Shown here in pieces: positions 62,901 through 64,000 of a stretch of 64,000 nt of DNA. The position numbers were made by a program, and so were the translations under genes. Location of the stretch: assembly GCF_947496195.1 (NCBI RefSeq), contig NZ_CANMBY010000003.1:223521-287520 (forward strand), read 5' to 3'. Below the pieces are notes generated by a model. That model was given only the letters and a program-made list of their open reading frames with translations. It did not search any database and had not been told where the DNA came from. Each line of letters begins with the position of its first letter. Position 1 is the stretch's first letter. Origin of the DNA: an uncultured Polaribacter sp. (GTDB lineage Bacteria; Bacteroidota; Bacteroidia; Flavobacteriales; Flavobacteriaceae).

Positions 62901-64000
62901 CAAATGCAACGAATATGTCTTCTAACACAAACAATGCTGTTTTAGAAGATGATAATTCAAATTCAATTACAAATACAACATTAACACCTCAAACAGAAAT
63001 CAATTTACAAAATGGAGTAAATTATTTAAATGTAACTGGTGCTGATTTAAATAGTGTAGATGGTTTTACTTTTCAGAATTTACCATCAGCAACTAGAGTT
63101 TTAATAATAAATGTAGATGCTCCAGGTAATTTTAATTGGAACGTTTGGGAACAAAAAGGCATAACTGCAACAGAAAGCTCATATATCTTATATAATTTCT
63201 ATAATAGTGATAAAGTAAACATTAAAGGTAGTGAAACCATTTATGGAACTGTTTTCGCTCCTTCATCAACAGTTAGAAAAGTTAATAATAAAGAAGATAT
63301 TTATGGTCAAGTTATAGCTAAATCGCTTAATCATGATGGAGGCGTAATACATTGTAATAAGTTTGCTGCTTCAAGTACATGTCCAACTTTTGCAGGAGTA
63401 GCACCAACTCCAGGATTTGATATTAATGTTAATCCTCAGTGTTTTGTTGCAAATGATTTTGCTTTTTCAAATACTACTCAAATTATTGGAGTTCCACAGC
63501 CAGAAGCACCTATAACTTATTTATGGGATTTTGGAGATGGAACAACCAGCACTGATATGGATGTTACTAGTAAAACTTATGCAAATCCAGGAAATTATAC
63601 TGTTACCCTAACAGCAACAAACATATACGGTTCAAATTCAATTTCACAACAAGTAACAGTTCTTCCAGTTTTAGAACCTATTGTTAGTGTGGTTAATTTG
63701 CCTTCACCATCTGGAAAAATAATAAAGCAATTAACTTTAGATAATGCAAGCTCATTTTCAGATTGGTCTTGGACTTTACCTGGTAATGGAACTCAAAGTG
63801 GACCAGGTCAATTGCAGAATACAAACCCAATTACTTACGAGTTTGATGATCCTGGAGTATTTAATATTTCTATAACTGCAACAAGTAACGATTGTACTAC
63901 AACTGTTGCTGTTCCAATAACAGTAACTTCAGGTGAAGTAACAGGCGGAAATTCAGGAGGTGTAGAGAGTGAGAGTTTAGGAGATGCAATTTCTAAGATT
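59909..64000 (+). CDS. Large secreted modular adhesin, 5' part only
   Basis: The frame from ATG 59909 is open to base 64000, giving 1364 residues with no stop. A signal peptide (about 1-22, ending YINAQ) is followed by Asp-rich thrombospondin type 3-like calcium repeats (about 27-50 with DCDGDGIVNSIDLDDDNDG, again about 352-378). Then come an Ig-like segment (about 480-540), a cadherin-like domain with AVNDTFNANENS (about 548-650), and a choice-of-anchor A-type domain beginning QGFNVFVEKNMTVK (about 662) and ending IYGQVIAKSLN (about 1142). A CBM-like segment sits inside it (about 741-905). PKD-type domains with YLWDFGDGTTS (about 1168-1250 and 1262-1341) close the visible part. A type IX secretion C-terminus is likely but outside the window. 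Confidence 0.85.
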   Translation, partial: MKTKLFLILLVFSSIYINAQCVNATDCDGDGIVNSIDLDDDNDGILDTDEFSCPTLASGTITSFVIVNKTQTSSSKTVNSFSNSSSPFSTNTSYNLSYGTAFGKRLEGFVMSSGNTIMVDEDASVGNITFRRATSGSAPTNEIIWIENDGHTNTSNATKLHTNHVSNMADTFSHGFYNVGSDNVFDNSTSSQNKNNIERVDVVFDNGYLVNSTDNQYVTVGERGKNNFIDIAIITGIDGTGTPTAYSTVYRVTTASMTTIETLPSTILRKEISDTDFRPSVALNQAVAIRAVKMSDFGIANGTTIYGYSILPPDYNTGNILDWTTYPTNTNSSLGGLDLVLFNYFSSDCVYRDTDGDGLPDSKDTDSDNDGCPDAIEASGLYSSTEVNNTLVGGSIGGSLLNFSTPVNNNGIPTAVGTTVGGNETFGQSTSSRVITAEQITVNIPPASININKNDNTTFTVGASSVSTTTFNIGTPDYTIPPGTNTTGTLTYRWFKNSAPATILSTATTLDITSAAIADIGDYTVQIIGVDNNCPEEVIFTLSVNDTPTAVNDTFNANENSINNSFDVLNNDSFGNDGPNTGTISLPSLTTTNGGTVSIDDGGTPNDPTDDKIVYTPAASYTGVDSFIYTITDADGETSTATVDITITATVDCNDSPTLPAQGFNVFVEKNMTVKSTETRGAVAVGRNLNIKGDYNVATDDCGDFDTNGLKTGLLVGNRVNYPLNTVINTTDDQCNCGDPTIVNNGSFEIGATPNTWASVDAGSIPGWYTTATDNRIEIWKSGFLGKTAQDGGYIAEINANQRASLYQVICAEPGSVLNWSIWHRGRRGVDVANVKIGVTLNSATTEQVMSTDQDAWVNYTGSYTVPAGEHTVYFVFESVSSQPYNNLTYGNLVDNFEVTKTTTGTCPAVPGSNNGLLTVVNPNYYTKIGKSNGSVAWYFDELNAPANMRVTPNGVYNSSSRIQMNNTSPSYGVSSSTNPVFENNLLDFASAFQSLRANATNMSSNTNNAVLEDDNSNSITNTTLTPQTEINLQNGVNYLNVTGADLNSVDGFTFQNLPSATRVLIINVDAPGNFNWNVWEQKGITATESSYILYNFYNSDKVNIKGSETIYGTVFAPSSTVRKVNNKEDIYGQVIAKSLNHDGGVIHCNKFAASSTCPTFAGVAPTPGFDINVNPQCFVANDFAFSNTTQIIGVPQPEAPITYLWDFGDGTTSTDMDVTSKTYANPGNYTVTLTATNIYGSNSISQQVTVLPVLEPIVSVVNLPSPSGKIIKQLTLDNASSFSDWSWTLPGNGTQSGPGQLQNTNPITYEFDDPGVFNISITATSNDCTTTVAVPITVTSGEVTGGNSGGVESESLGDAISKI

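Noticed and set aside
1..64000. Prophage, integron, CRISPR array, insertion sequence or tRNA gene
   Set aside because: No integrase, transposase, cas gene, direct-repeat array or tRNA-like cloverleaf was found on reading through the gaps; gene content is chromosomal core.

Overview
The window is a 64 kb stretch of chromosome from a low-GC member of the Flavobacteriaceae (Bacteroidota), most like Polaribacter or Tenacibaculum. The evidence is the very AT-rich sequence, promoters with the Bacteroidota -7 box (TAnnTTTG), little Shine-Dalgarno signal, many family-typical genes (VF530/DUF2132, DUF4290, DUF6048/DUF6452-like, CCC-motif membrane protein, CysK-like plus Spt-like sulfonolipid pair), a TonB receptor under a cobalamin riboswitch and a giant modular secreted protein. 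I see no prophage, insertion sequence, CRISPR array, rRNA or tRNA. It is mostly a housekeeping region with a few unusual details.

Layout. 1-4320 (minus): DUF1015 protein (cut by the window edge), a phosphoglycerate dehydrogenase homologue, serC and a LuxC-like acyl-CoA reductase, divergent from a ferredoxin and ychF. 6001-9908: GH16 glucanase lipoprotein and gcvT (minus), then a secreted aminopeptidase P and a VF530 protein. 9910-16701: topB, a small membrane protein, tex, a GNAT acetyltransferase and lysA. 16958-23195: topoisomerase IV parE-parC, a DUF2834 protein and a membrane LuxR-type regulator. 23339-27797: B12/metal uptake (binding lipoprotein, guaC, cobalamin riboswitch, BtuB-like receptor). 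27870-34766: hypothetical protein, uvrD/pcrA, DUF4290 gene, murA, grpE, dnaJ. 34955-35261: RNase P RNA. 35437-41208: acnA, a small exported protein, mutS2 and ung. 41265-49279 is a long minus-strand block: small lipoprotein, cytosolic solute-binding-fold protein, nucleoside phosphorylase, DUF1835, SUI1, 2OG-Fe oxygenase, envelope proteins, PCD and rlmD. 49342-51275: a candidate structured RNA, rocD and a membrane protein. 51278-54965 (minus): AsmA-like protein, two small membrane proteins and ybaB. 55103-59601: S9 peptidase and a probable cysteate synthase/cysteate acyltransferase pair for sulfonolipids. 59909-64000: first 1364 residues of a secreted modular adhesin that runs off the end.

Connections. 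SerC supplies O-phosphoserine, which may feed both serine synthesis and, by inference, the CysK-like enzyme of the sulfonolipid pair. The neighbouring phosphoglycerate dehydrogenase homologue has lost nearly every residue expected for NAD binding and catalysis while keeping its scaffold, so it looks like a pseudoenzyme at the serA locus. This is the most unusual observation here. Others are a REP-like palindrome translated in frame inside topB, a MurA with Asp in place of the fosfomycin-target Cys, a four-Cys insertion in RocD, a solute-binding-fold protein with no export signal, and a secreted domain inserted inside a choice-of-anchor A-type domain.
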